DNA of 64,000 nt, from NCBI RefSeq assembly GCF_001457775.1, contig NZ_CYSG01000002.1:1-64000 (forward strand), written 5' to 3'. A model generated the notes under the pieces. That model searched no databases and was not told where the DNA came from. It saw only the letters and a program-made list of their open reading frames with translations. Below, piece by piece: positions 35,248-44,843 of the stretch. Made by a program: the position numbers and the translations under genes. The number at the start of each line of letters is the position of its first letter. Within the stretch, counting starts at the first letter, position 1. The DNA is from Phaeobacter sp. CECT 5382 (GTDB lineage Bacteria > Pseudomonadota > Alphaproteobacteria > Rhodobacterales > Rhodobacteraceae).

Positions 35248-35772
35248 TTAGGATCTCAGCGCAATGGGCGTGCCATCCCGCACCATGGCATAGATTTCTT
35301 CGATCTCTTCGTTTTGCACTGCAATACAGCCCGCCGTCCAATCCGAAACCCGCGCCGCGCGTTTACGCGCTGTGTCATTGTTGGGCTCACCATGAATGAA
35401 GATCTCGCCGCCGGGGCGTTTGCCAAGTGCGTTCGCGCGGGCGCGATCATCGGCATTCGGGTAAGAAATCCCGATCGACAGATGATAGGCGCTATTGGGG
35501 TTGCGTCGGTCAATGCGATACAGGCCTTCGGGCGTTTTACCGTCACCTTCGACTTCTTTGTGACCCAGAGGGGCAAAGCCAAGATCCATCTTGTAGTTCC
35601 GCAGGATCTTCTCACCGTTCAACAGGTAGAGCTTGCGCTCTCCCTTGTTGACGACGACGCCGGTCACTTCTGGCCCATCATAGGCTTTGAAGCGGCTAAC
35701 CTGATTTGGGGATCCACAGCCCGCTACTGCCAGGCTGGCAACCGCACTCAACCCAAATGCCCTTCTGTCCAT
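35248..35772 (-). CDS. L,D-transpeptidase lipoprotein (YkuD domain)
   Basis: 174 residues. MDRRAFGLSAVASLAVAGC is a lipoprotein signal with an RR pair and a lipobox cysteine at 19. The YkuD domain starts VTGVVVNKGERKLYLLNGEK and ends with the catalytic set FIHGEPNN...SDWTAGCIAVQNEEIEEIY. It is a compact enzyme with the expected His and Cys. It is the second YkuD protein within 2 kb; the first is Tat-exported and soluble, this one lipid-anchored. Confidence 0.9.
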   Translation of the reverse strand: MDRRAFGLSAVASLAVAGCGSPNQVSRFKAYDGPEVTGVVVNKGERKLYLLNGEKILRNYKMDLGFAPLGHKEVEGDGKTPEGLYRIDRRNPNSAYHLSIGISYPNADDRARANALGKRPGGEIFIHGEPNNDTARKRAARVSDWTAGCIAVQNEEIEEIYAMVRDGTPIALRS

Positions 35773-35865
35773 ATCTGCTATCCTGTTTCGTACCTGCTCA
35801 TTTTGTTAGCGACTTAACGTCAAACTGTAAAAAATCAAAATCACAACTTGCTGTCTACAGCAGAC

Positions 35866-36645
35866 TCATTGCTTTTCGCTTTCTCCGAGCCGCGCTTCGA
35901 TTGCTTTCAACCGCACCAGAACCTCATCCCGGTAGGCATCCGTGCGTTCGCCCTCTTCGGCGGAATGCGCATCCTGCATCGAATTGACGATCAGACCCAC
36001 CAACAGGTTCACCACAGCAAAGGTCGTGACCATGATGAAGGGCACAAAGAATGCCCAGGCATAGGGGAAGACCTCCATCACCGGGCGTACGATCCCCATC
36101 GACCAGCTTTCCAGTGTCATGATCTGGAATAGCGAATAGCCAGACCGCCCCAGAGTGCCAAACCATTGGGGGAAATCGCTGCCAAACAGTTTGGTGGCCA
36201 TCACCGCACCGATGTAAAAGATGATCGCCATCAGCAAGAACACCGACCCCATGCCCGGCAGGGCGGTCACAAAGCCTTCGACCACGCGGCGCAGGCTGGG
36301 GGCGACAGAAACCACCCGCAAAACCCTGAGGATCCGCAGGGCGCGCAATACGGAAAAGCCCTGTGCGCCGGGTATCAAAGCGATGCCAACAATGAAAAAG
36401 TCAAACAGGCTCCAACCGCTCAGGAAAAAGCTGAGGCGGCGCACGAATAGCTTGATCAGGATCTCGACGATAAAGATCCCAAGACAAAGCTTGTCCAGAA
36501 AATGGATCAGCCCGCCAATCTGCCCCATCACCACATCAGAGGTTTCCAGCCCCAGCGTCACCGCATTCAACATGATCACGGCCATGATGAAACGGGTGAA
36601 CCCGGGGTTTTCCAAAAGCCGATCAAGGCGCTGTGTCAAAGTCAT
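35866..36645 (-). CDS. Bacterial voltage-gated sodium channel (NavBac family)
   Basis: 259 residues from the ATG at 36645 (a TTG precedes it). Six helices: S1 about 17-33, S2 about 50-68, S3 about 78-92, S4 with arginines at 101, 104, 107 and 110 every third residue, S5 about 134-154 and S6 about 195-222. The selectivity filter TLESWSM (177-183) matches the NavAb/NaChBac class, which passes sodium. A C-terminal charged helix (DEVLVRLKAIEARLGESEK) should form the tetramer bundle. A NavSp1 channel is known from the related Silicibacter. It may serve sodium-linked motility or pH balance in seawater. Confidence 0.92.
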   Translation of the reverse strand: MTLTQRLDRLLENPGFTRFIMAVIMLNAVTLGLETSDVVMGQIGGLIHFLDKLCLGIFIVEILIKLFVRRLSFFLSGWSLFDFFIVGIALIPGAQGFSVLRALRILRVLRVVSVAPSLRRVVEGFVTALPGMGSVFLLMAIIFYIGAVMATKLFGSDFPQWFGTLGRSGYSLFQIMTLESWSMGIVRPVMEVFPYAWAFFVPFIMVTTFAVVNLLVGLIVNSMQDAHSAEEGERTDAYRDEVLVRLKAIEARLGESEKQ

Positions 36646-36733
36646 CAAGATCTATCCAAATCAGGCCCCGTGACGTGGGGAGAATTTCAGGTCTAAGCCT
36701 TTTCAATCAGCCAAAAGATCACTCGGCCAAAAA

Positions 36734-37981
36734 TCAACTGGCCAGCGTGAAACTGGCAACGAGTTCGGTATGGGCCGACCAGCGGAACTGGTCAACAACC
36801 TGCACCCAATTGAGGCTATAGCCAGCGGCCACCAGTGTTTTTGCATCGCGGGCAAAGGTCACTGGATTGCAAGAGACATAGGCAATAACCGGTGTGCGGG
36901 CCGCCGCCAGTTGCGCCACCTGCGCCTCGGCACCGGCGCGCGGTGGGTCAATCACCGCCGCCTCGTAAAAAGCACCAAAAGGCTTCAGGTCTTCGGGCAG
37001 CAGTGGGTTTCGGAACAGATCGCGCGTCTCGGCCTTGAGCTTTTTCAGCCCCTTGCCCTGCCGCCAGCCCGCCTGCATGGCTTCGATCATGCCGCGGTCA
37101 CCTTCTAGGGCATAGATTTCAGCCTGTGCCGCCAGTGGCAGTGAAAACGTGCCGCAACCGGCAAAGAAATCGACGATACGCTTGGCACCCTGGGTGATCT
37201 CTTGCACTGCTGCCAGCAAAGCCGCCTCACCATCACGGGTGGCCTGCAAAAACGATCCCGGTGGCGGGCAGACGCGGGCAGAGCCAAAGGCCTGAAGCGG
37301 CGGCTGCTCCATCGCTACCTGTTCATCCTCCCAGGTGAGGCGCGCAACCCCGTGTTGGCCAGCCAGAGTTGCCAGTGTCACCCGAAGGGTGCTGTCCAGT
37401 GGTTTGCCATCGCGCACCAGCACATCCAGCCCGGTCTCCGAAGTGGTCAGCGTCACCGACAGCGGTGTCTTGCGGCTTGCGCCTTCCATCGCCAGCGCTT
37501 CGGCCAGGGGGATGGCTGCGATCAGGCTGGGATCCAGCAGATGACAATCGGGGATCGGGGTGATCACACCAGAGGCGCGCCCGTGAAACCCTGCCATGGC
37601 ACCCTTTTTGGTGCGGCGCACTGTCAGCGTTGCACGACGTCGCGATCGCGCGGGCGAGGTATGGATGGGGCGAAACGTGGTCTCCAGCCCCTGCGCCGCC
37701 AGCGCAGTTTTCACAATGGAGAGCTTCCAGTCTGCCACAAAATCATCACTCGCGTGCTGCAACTGGCAGCCACCGCAGGATTTGTAATGGCGGCAGGGCG
37801 CCTGGATGCGGTGCTCGGACGGGGTCTCGATACGGATATCCGTCAACTGGCTCCCCTCAACCACACCGCTCACCACCTCATCGGGCAGGGTGCGGGGGGC
37901 AAAAAGCGGGCCGAGGGCGACACCATCGCCCTGATGGCCGAGACGGGTGATCGTTGCTGTGGTTCTGGCTACGTTTGTCAT
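36734..37981 (-). CDS. 23S/tRNA (uracil-5-)-methyltransferase family (RlmD/TrmA type)
   Basis: 415 residues from the ATG at 37981. A TRAM-like N-terminus (ATITRLGHQGDGVALG) is followed by the iron-sulfur cysteines PCRHYKSCGGCQLQHASDD. The SAM loop is IVDFFAGCGTFSLPLA, then VIDPPRAGAEAQ and the catalytic cysteine in AYVSCNPVTFARD. It methylates C5 of a uridine in rRNA or tRNA; which one cannot be told. The ribosome site is weak, and the open frame extends to 38092. Confidence 0.9.
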   Translation of the reverse strand: MTNVARTTATITRLGHQGDGVALGPLFAPRTLPDEVVSGVVEGSQLTDIRIETPSEHRIQAPCRHYKSCGGCQLQHASDDFVADWKLSIVKTALAAQGLETTFRPIHTSPARSRRRATLTVRRTKKGAMAGFHGRASGVITPIPDCHLLDPSLIAAIPLAEALAMEGASRKTPLSVTLTTSETGLDVLVRDGKPLDSTLRVTLATLAGQHGVARLTWEDEQVAMEQPPLQAFGSARVCPPPGSFLQATRDGEAALLAAVQEITQGAKRIVDFFAGCGTFSLPLAAQAEIYALEGDRGMIEAMQAGWRQGKGLKKLKAETRDLFRNPLLPEDLKPFGAFYEAAVIDPPRAGAEAQVAQLAAARTPVIAYVSCNPVTFARDAKTLVAAGYSLNWVQVVDQFRWSAHTELVASFTLAS

Positions 37982-38112
37982 TCGGGCTAGATAGCGACTG
38001 GTGCCGTTCGAAAAAAGGTAAATCCGCGCGTTGCTTGATTGAAAACAGCATTTATCACGCAATCTGCGCGCGCCATCGCCGATTGAGAGCACATTGAGCC
38101 CACAGGGCCCGC

Positions 38113-39963
38113 CTATTCAGCCGCAGCAGAGCCTTCATCGTCGTCGGTGCAGATGAAGCCACCAGACTGGCGGGCCCAGAACTGCGCATAGAGCCCGCCG
38201 CTTGCCAGCAGTTCAGCATGGCTGCCCATTTCAGCGATCTGGCCCTGCTCCATGACAATAATCCGGTCCATCTCGCTGAGCGTCGACAAGCGGTGCGCAA
38301 TAGCCAGCACGGTCTTGCCTTCCATCACCCGCTCAAGTGCGGCCTGAATCAACGCCTCGACCTCGGAATCCAGCGCCGATGTCGCCTCATCCATGATCAG
38401 GATCGGTGCATCCTTCAGGATCGCCCGTGCCAGCGCAATGCGCTGACGCTGCCCACCCGACAGTTTCACGCCGCGTTCGCCCAGATAGGCGTCATAGCCG
38501 CGCCGCCCCTGCCCGTCTTCGAGATCAAGGATAAACTCATGTGCCTCGGCCTGTTTGGCGGCGGCGATCAGCTCGGCCTCGTTGGCCTCGGGGCGGCCAT
38601 AAAGGATGTTTTCGCGCGCTGATCGGTTGAACATCGCGGTTTCCTGCGTGACCATACCGATCTGGCTGCGCAGGGAATCCTGTGTCACCGCAGCGATGTT
38701 CTGACCATCAATCAGTATATCGCCCTCTTCGCCCTCATAAAGCCTGAGCAGCAGCGACACCAAAGTCGACTTCCCCGCCCCCGAAGCGCCGACGATGCCC
38801 AGCTTTTCCCCCGGCTTGATGGTGAGCGAGACATTCCGGATGCCGCCCACATCGCGCCCATAAGCAAAGCCAACAGAGTCGAATGCAATTTCCCCGGCCG
38901 AAACCGCCAGGGTCTTTGCCGCGTCTCTGTCTTCGACTCTATCCGGGCGTGTCAGGGTCTTCATGCCGTTTTCGATCTCCCCCACGTTGGAGTAGATCGC
39001 CATCAGGGTGAAACTGACCCAACCGGTCATCTGCGCAATGCGGATCGAGACAGCCCCAGCCGCCACAATATCGCCTTCGCTGGCAGACCCGGCCCGCCAC
39101 AGCAAAAGCGTCGCGCCGATCAACAAGACCGGAAGCAGCCCCGCCAGTGCCATCAGACAAAACCGGAAGGTTGCTGACAGATAGCCGAGATACAGCGCAG
39201 CCACGCGGAAATCGGCCATGGCATCCTGCGCACTACGTTCTTCATGGCTGGCATGGGCAAACAGTTTTACCGTCTTGATATTGGTGATCGTATCCACCAC
39301 CTGCCCCGACACCATGGCGCGCGCACCGGCGCGCTCGCCAGACCGCTCGCGAATACGCGGCAGAAACCAACGGATCAGAGCAAAATACCCCACCAGCCAG
39401 GCGGCAAACAGCAGGGTGATCCGCAGATCAATCGCCCCCAGCAGCGCCAGCGACCCCGCCAGTGATGCCAGCGCAAAGGCCACCACATTGATCACCTCGG
39501 TTGCGACGGAGGTCACAGCAGACGCCGTTTGCATCTGTTTTTGCGCAATGCGCCCTGCGAAATCATCGTCAAAAAACCGCACCGATTGCCCCAATGTCCA
39601 TCGGTTCAGACGCGACAACACCAGGGGGTTCACATTCGGTTGTACAATGATGGCATTGGACGCGGCAGACAGACCAAACAGCACTGGTCGCAGGATCAGG
39701 AAAAAACCCAACGCGCCGATGATCACCAGAATATTGCCCGTGGTAAAAAACTGTTCCGGCCCGCTGGCCAGCGCCGTATCGATCACCAGACCCAGAATGA
39801 AAGCCGTCCCCGCCTCCATACCGCCCGCCAGCGCAGAAAAAGCGGCCGCCAGAAACAACATCGGCCAGGCCCCGGCCAGACACCAGTCAAGGAAAGCTGC
39901 CAATGTTTTTGGCGGTGCGCCCCTGGCCGGCTGAAACGCGTCGATCAAGTTGCCTATCTTCAT
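38113..39963 (-). CDS. ABC exporter half-transporter B (fused membrane and ATPase domains)
   Basis: 616 residues. A six-helix type IV exporter domain (about 35-320) is followed by an ATPase with Walker A GASGAGKSTLVSLLLRLY, signature LSGGQRQRIALARAIL, Walker B LIMDEATSALD and switch AHRLSTL. All catalytic residues look intact. Its ATG overlaps the stop of the upstream paralogue (ATGA), so the two most likely form a heterodimer exporting a lipid, peptide or drug. Substrate is unknown. Confidence 0.9.
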   Translation of the reverse strand: MKIGNLIDAFQPARGAPPKTLAAFLDWCLAGAWPMLFLAAAFSALAGGMEAGTAFILGLVIDTALASGPEQFFTTGNILVIIGALGFFLILRPVLFGLSAASNAIIVQPNVNPLVLSRLNRWTLGQSVRFFDDDFAGRIAQKQMQTASAVTSVATEVINVVAFALASLAGSLALLGAIDLRITLLFAAWLVGYFALIRWFLPRIRERSGERAGARAMVSGQVVDTITNIKTVKLFAHASHEERSAQDAMADFRVAALYLGYLSATFRFCLMALAGLLPVLLIGATLLLWRAGSASEGDIVAAGAVSIRIAQMTGWVSFTLMAIYSNVGEIENGMKTLTRPDRVEDRDAAKTLAVSAGEIAFDSVGFAYGRDVGGIRNVSLTIKPGEKLGIVGASGAGKSTLVSLLLRLYEGEEGDILIDGQNIAAVTQDSLRSQIGMVTQETAMFNRSARENILYGRPEANEAELIAAAKQAEAHEFILDLEDGQGRRGYDAYLGERGVKLSGGQRQRIALARAILKDAPILIMDEATSALDSEVEALIQAALERVMEGKTVLAIAHRLSTLSEMDRIIVMEQGQIAEMGSHAELLASGGLYAQFWARQSGGFICTDDDEGSAAAE

Positions 39964-41810
39964 TCTGCTGCCTCGATATTCAAAAAGCCACCGGACTGCC
40001 GCGCCCAGAATTGAGCATATAGCCCCTGCGCCTGCAGCAGATCCTCGTGACGACCTTGTTCCGCGATCCGTCCCTGATCCAGTACCAGAATGCGGTCCAT
40101 CTGTGCGATGGTGGACAGCCGATGTGCAATGGCGATCACCGTTTTGCCCTCCATCATTCCATATAGGGTCTGCTGGATGGCGGCCTCAACCTCGGAATCC
40201 AGGGCTGATGTGGCCTCGTCCAGCAACAGGATCGGCGCGTCTTTCAGGATCACCCGCGCCAATGTCACCCTCTGGCGCTGACCACCCGACAGTTTCACAC
40301 CGCGTTCACCAACATGAGCGTCATAGCCACGCCGCCCCTGCGGATCTTCGAGGTCCAGAATAAATTCATGCGCCTGCGCCTGTTTTGCCGCAGCAATGAT
40401 CTGATCCTCGCTAGCATCAGGACGCCCATACAACAGGTTGTCGCGCACAGAGCGATGCAACAGAGCGCTGTCCTGCTGCACCATGCCGATATGACTGCGC
40501 AGACTATCCTGACTGACCGTGCGGATATCTTGCCCATCGATCAGGATCTGCCCCGCGTCCGGGTCGTAGAACCGCAACAGCAGTTTCACCAGTGTCGACT
40601 TACCCGCCCCGGACCGTCCCACAAGGCCGATCTTTTCACCCGGCTTGATCGTGAGGTTGAGCTGATCTAACCCGCCGCTGTCGCGACCATAGTGGTGCGA
40701 CAGATTCTTCAGAACCACCTCGCCCTGTGTCAGCTGCAAGGGAGCTGCTTTAGCGTCATCCACAAGGTCGATGGGCTGGGCGATGGTCTCCATCCCTTCG
40801 GCCACCACACCAAGCTGGCGAAAGAATGAGGTCAGCGCCCACATGATCCAGCCTGTCATTGCATTCAGCCGCAGCGTCAGCGCCGTGGCGGCGGCCACCA
40901 CACCCGCCGAAGCTGAACCAATCATCCACAGATGCAGCGCCCAGCCGACCACACCGACAATCAGCAAGCCATTGAGAGCCACCAAAACGCCGTCCATCAC
41001 CGTGAAGATGCGCATCTCCACCTGAAAGGTTTCGCGCGTCTTCTCGATCGCCTCTTTGGCATAAGAGAGTTCACGATCGTCATGGGCGAACATCTTTACT
41101 GAATGGATGTTGGAATAGCTGTCCACCACCCGCCCCGTCACCGTAGAACGCGCATCCGATGCTGCCTGGCTGGCAGGGCCAACCCGGCGGATCGTCCAGC
41201 GCACCAGTAAGGCATAAAGCACAAACCAAACCAGTAGCGGCAGCATCAGGCGCGGATCCGCAACCGTCAGCATGATGGCTGCGCCCACCAGATAAGCCAG
41301 CGAAAAGGTAATGGCATCAAACACCTGAAACACCACCTCGCCTGCGGCAGGTGGGGTCTGCATGATGCGGTTGGCAATGCGGCCGGCAAAATCGTTCTCG
41401 AACCAGGAAACCGACTGACGCAGCACATGTTTATGCGCCCGCCAACGGATCAGGGTGCCGAAATTCGGCAGGACGGCATTGTTGAGCAACAGCACATCCA
41501 TCACCTGGACCAGTGGCCGCAGCAGCAACACGAACAGCGCCACCAGGATCAGTTCGGTGCCATAGGTCTGCCAAACCAGTTCGGGGGGGCCCGACAGCAG
41601 ATCAACAACTCGGCCCATATAATAGATCAGACCGATTTCAATGGCCGCCACCACCACAGACATGCACGCGGTCAGAATGAAAATTACCTTGAAGGGTTTA
41701 GAATAGGCCCGAAGAAAAGGCCAAAGGCGAGTCGGCGGCTGATCCGTTTCCGGATAATCGCAATAAGGGTCAACGAGATTTTCAAAATAGCGAAACAGGG
41801 ACAAAAACAT
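39960..41810 (-). CDS. ABC exporter half-transporter A (fused membrane and ATPase domains)
   Basis: 616 residues, exactly as long as its downstream neighbour. The membrane domain begins FKVIFILTACMSVVVAAIEI, and the ATPase has Walker A GRSGAGKSTLVKLLLRFYDP, signature LSGGQRQRVTLARVIL and Walker B LLLDEATSALD. Both members keep canonical catalytic residues, unlike many heterodimeric exporters with one dead site. AGGAGCGCCCCGC precedes the ATG. The identical length and domain plan point to an old tandem duplication. Confidence 0.9.
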   Translation of the reverse strand: MFLSLFRYFENLVDPYCDYPETDQPPTRLWPFLRAYSKPFKVIFILTACMSVVVAAIEIGLIYYMGRVVDLLSGPPELVWQTYGTELILVALFVLLLRPLVQVMDVLLLNNAVLPNFGTLIRWRAHKHVLRQSVSWFENDFAGRIANRIMQTPPAAGEVVFQVFDAITFSLAYLVGAAIMLTVADPRLMLPLLVWFVLYALLVRWTIRRVGPASQAASDARSTVTGRVVDSYSNIHSVKMFAHDDRELSYAKEAIEKTRETFQVEMRIFTVMDGVLVALNGLLIVGVVGWALHLWMIGSASAGVVAAATALTLRLNAMTGWIMWALTSFFRQLGVVAEGMETIAQPIDLVDDAKAAPLQLTQGEVVLKNLSHHYGRDSGGLDQLNLTIKPGEKIGLVGRSGAGKSTLVKLLLRFYDPDAGQILIDGQDIRTVSQDSLRSHIGMVQQDSALLHRSVRDNLLYGRPDASEDQIIAAAKQAQAHEFILDLEDPQGRRGYDAHVGERGVKLSGGQRQRVTLARVILKDAPILLLDEATSALDSEVEAAIQQTLYGMMEGKTVIAIAHRLSTIAQMDRILVLDQGRIAEQGRHEDLLQAQGLYAQFWARQSGGFLNIEAAE

Positions 41811-42055
41811 GCGGGGCGCTCCTGAGAGTTGAGCAGAATGGGGAATGCGACAATGCAGACAAGGGGTGACACCACGGCCCCCCGGTCAAAAACGGGTGGT
41901 ATGGTTTTAGCTGAACCAGATCCCGTAATACATTCGCATTCCTCCCGGCATGAGTGTTTTGGCATGTGCGTTTTGGCTGAGGGAAATTAGCCATAGATTT
42001 TGCCGCCTGTCACCAGAAGATTTTCACCTGGGGTAGTCGATCTGCGAATGTGAGG

Positions 42056-43213
42056 TTATTTCAACTGCTGCAACAATTGCGCCCGGTCCAGTTCAAAGCC
42101 CGAGGCGATCCAGCTTTTCTCCAGCTCTTTCAGGGCAGCGCCCAGTGTTGCACCTGACAGATCCGGCATCAGATCGGCTGCAAAAACTGGAAAAACCGCA
42201 CCCGCCCCCAGTTGCAGATCTGTAGCCAAACTGTCCGCCAAAGGCTGTTCCAGCAAGGCTGCGCACAACAGGGCCGCGTCGCTGGCAAACTCTGCACCCT
42301 GCCGATAGGCGAGCTCGGCCGTTGTTTTGGTACCAGTCGCTGCCTCACGCAGGGCTTCCAGTCGCCGCGCCTGTGCTTTGCTCAGTCGCAAATGCGCCAC
42401 CAAATCCGCCCCACCCAGCGCCGCAAGACGTCGGATTGGATCAGGATCACTCTCTGCCTCCAGATGCACCAAAGGCGCCAATGCGCGATCATCAGCACCC
42501 GGCAGGATCTGCCCCAGAACCCCGATTTGTCGCATCACAGCCACTGCGGGGGCCGGATCTGGTGCCGCCAGCATCTTTATCACCTCGGCAGTGATACGCT
42601 CCAGTGACAGTTGAGCCAGCCCGTCCAGATTGGCCGCGATCGCGGCCAGCGCCTGCGGATCAAACCCCGCGTCTTTGTCACCATACCAGGCGTGAAAGCG
42701 GAAATAGCGCAGGGCGCGCAGATAGTCTTCGCGGATGCGGTTTTCAGCCGTGCCGATAAAACGCACATGCCGCGCCACAAGGTCCGACATGCCACCCAAG
42801 GGATCGACAATGCTGCCATCGGGGCGGGCATAGATCGCATTCATGGTGAAATCGCGCCGGGCTGCATCCTCCGCGATCTCTTTTGAATAGGCCACGGTCG
42901 CCCGGCGGCCATCGGTGGCTACATCTTTGCGAAACGTGGTTATTTCATGCGGGATATGGTTTTTCACCAGTGTCACGGTGCCATGGTCAAAACCAGTGGG
43001 TATGGCCTTGATACCCGCCGCCTGCGCCAGTGCCATGACCGTCTCCGGCTCGGCATCCGTTGCGATATCAATGTCTGATACCGGAACCCCCATCAGGGCA
43101 TTGCGCACACAGCCCCCAACAAACAGGGCCTGAGCCCCGCCTGCGGTCAGTGCAGAACAGACACTTTGCGTTGCCGGTTCCTGCAGCCAGGATTGCGTCG
43201 CCAAAGAGGTCAT
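42056..43213 (-). CDS. cca: CCA-adding tRNA nucleotidyltransferase / poly(A) polymerase family
   Basis: 385 residues. The head domain has LFVGGCVRNALMGVPVSDID with the nucleotidyltransferase GG and DxD, then the flexible-loop region FDHGTVTLV and the RRDFTMNAIYARPDGSIVDP motif. The enzyme adds or repairs the 3' CCA of tRNA. Its ATG overlaps the stop of the CoA-pyrophosphatase-like gene (ATGA). It is the last gene of the hslO-nudix-cca transcript. Confidence 0.95.
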   Translation of the reverse strand: MTSLATQSWLQEPATQSVCSALTAGGAQALFVGGCVRNALMGVPVSDIDIATDAEPETVMALAQAAGIKAIPTGFDHGTVTLVKNHIPHEITTFRKDVATDGRRATVAYSKEIAEDAARRDFTMNAIYARPDGSIVDPLGGMSDLVARHVRFIGTAENRIREDYLRALRYFRFHAWYGDKDAGFDPQALAAIAANLDGLAQLSLERITAEVIKMLAAPDPAPAVAVMRQIGVLGQILPGADDRALAPLVHLEAESDPDPIRRLAALGGADLVAHLRLSKAQARRLEALREAATGTKTTAELAYRQGAEFASDAALLCAALLEQPLADSLATDLQLGAGAVFPVFAADLMPDLSGATLGAALKELEKSWIASGFELDRAQLLQQLK

Positions 43214-43806
43214 TGCGCCATCGCCCCGGCTAGGCCACGCAACATGCGGGCCGTGGCACCCCAGATGTAATAGGGACCAAAGGGAATAGTATAGTAATGT
43301 CGCCGTGTCCCGCGCCAGCTGCGCGATTCAACGATGTAATTCGTAGTGTCCAGCAGATGCGCAAGCGGCACAGAAAAGACTTCCGCCACTTCTCCGGCTT
43401 CAGGCCGAATTTCAAAGCTATCATGCAGCAAAGCAACCACCGGCGTCACCTGAAAACTGGTCACAGTTTCATGGCTGGGCAACTGGCCAACGACATCAGG
43501 CAGGTCGCGTGGCAGGCCGATTTCTTCCCAGGCTTCACGCAGGGCGGCCTCTGCTACGTCGGCGTCGCCTTCGTCCAGTTTTCCACCCGGGAAAGCAATC
43601 TGTCCGGGGTGATGTTTCAACGCCGAGGATCGTTTGGTCAGGATGATACGTGGTTCATCCTCGACCAGAGAGATCGCAACCAAAACACCGGCCGGGCGCA
43701 GCTTGCGCCCACCCGGAACGGCAAGATCGGGGTTGAGATCAAAATCAGATGATCCCGCCCCCTGATCTGCCAAAACACGTTGCAGAGTTTGCCGCAGATC
43801 ACTCAC
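43210..43806 (-). CDS. Nudix hydrolase of the CoA pyrophosphatase (NudL) type
   Basis: 198 residues from a GTG at 43806 that overlaps the hslO end by 8 nt; an ATG at 43863 deep inside hslO is the alternative. The Nudix box GGKLDEGDADVAEAALREAW continues EEIGL and is preceded by LTKRSSALKHHPGQIAFPGG, the CoA-pyrophosphatase signature (UPF0035). It likely cleaves CoA or acyl-CoA to phosphopantetheine and 3',5'-ADP. It is coupled to cca. Confidence 0.88.
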   Translation of the reverse strand: MSDLRQTLQRVLADQGAGSSDFDLNPDLAVPGGRKLRPAGVLVAISLVEDEPRIILTKRSSALKHHPGQIAFPGGKLDEGDADVAEAALREAWEEIGLPRDLPDVVGQLPSHETVTSFQVTPVVALLHDSFEIRPEAGEVAEVFSVPLAHLLDTTNYIVESRSWRGTRRHYYTIPFGPYYIWGATARMLRGLAGAMAQ

Positions 43807-44806
43807 CCGCGGCAGTTTCCGCTTCAAAGCCAACGCTTTTCGGGTCCAGATCGTAGTGCGCACTGCAGAACTGGCAATCTGCCGTCACCCGGCCATCGTC
43901 GGTGGTCATCGTGCCGATGTCTTTGGCCGAATAAATCGAAAGGCTTTGACGCACGCGCTCTTCCGAACAGGTGCAGCCAAAGTGAACGGCCTGCGCATCA
44001 TAGACCCGCGGCTGTTCTTCGTGAAACAGACGCAGCAGCAGTTCTGTCGGGGTGATCGAGGGGCCGATCAATTCCAACTCATCCACCGTTGCCAACAGCG
44101 TGTTGACCCGGTTCCAATTTTCCTCGACCTCGCCGTCGACGATATCTGTCGCCTGCAGAGTTGCGCCACTGCCTTCGAGATCCTTGGACACAAAAGGCGA
44201 GGCCTTCGGCAAATGCTGCAGCATCACGCCACCCGCGCGCCAGTGTTCGGCCACACCCGGACTGGATGATTTTCCAAAGCTCAGCGTGAACACGGTTGGC
44301 AACTGTTCGGACTGGGCGAAATATGCACCCGCACAGGCCGCAAGTGACGGGCCATCCAATGCGGCAATGCCCTGGTAGGGTTTGCTGCCTTCGCCCTGAT
44401 CGATCATCACGGCAAAATAGCCGTCACCCACCTGATCAAAGGGCGCAGCATCGGTCAGCCGTTCGGCATCATAGCTGGCATAGGCGCGGATGCGGGCGGG
44501 CTCACCTTCGTTCTGCGGCGCATAGTAGTCGGTCGCGATCATCCGTACCGGACCTTTGGACTGCACCTGCAGCGACAGTTTCCAGCGCAGTTTGACGGTT
44601 TGCCCGATCAAGGCCGTCAACAGCGCCATCTCTGCCACCAGGGCTTCGACCTGGGGCGGGTAGTTGTGCTGCTTCAAGATGCCATCAAGCGCCGAATCAA
44701 GCCGTACAACACGGCCCCGCATATCGGAAGCATCAAGCTGAAAAGGCAGGACGGTATCGTCCCATGCGATTTTCGATCCAAGAGTCATTTTTGATCCAAC
44801 GGTCAT
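43799..44806 (-). CDS. hslO: Redox-regulated chaperone Hsp33
   Basis: 335 residues. The C-terminal redox switch has the zinc cysteines FGCTCSEERV and DCQFCSAHYD, about 30 residues apart, as in Hsp33. Oxidation and heat unfold this domain and activate holdase function. AAGGAAACCCCC precedes the ATG at 44806. The first residues contain a near repeat (MTVGSK, MTLGSK), so an internal ATG at 44788 is possible. A sigma-32-like promoter lies at 44844-44874. Confidence 0.95.
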   Translation of the reverse strand: MTVGSKMTLGSKIAWDDTVLPFQLDASDMRGRVVRLDSALDGILKQHNYPPQVEALVAEMALLTALIGQTVKLRWKLSLQVQSKGPVRMIATDYYAPQNEGEPARIRAYASYDAERLTDAAPFDQVGDGYFAVMIDQGEGSKPYQGIAALDGPSLAACAGAYFAQSEQLPTVFTLSFGKSSSPGVAEHWRAGGVMLQHLPKASPFVSKDLEGSGATLQATDIVDGEVEENWNRVNTLLATVDELELIGPSITPTELLLRLFHEEQPRVYDAQAVHFGCTCSEERVRQSLSIYSAKDIGTMTTDDGRVTADCQFCSAHYDLDPKSVGFEAETAAGE

Positions 44807-44843
44807 GGGGGTTTCCTTAAGCGCCGGTGATTGGCATATCGAG

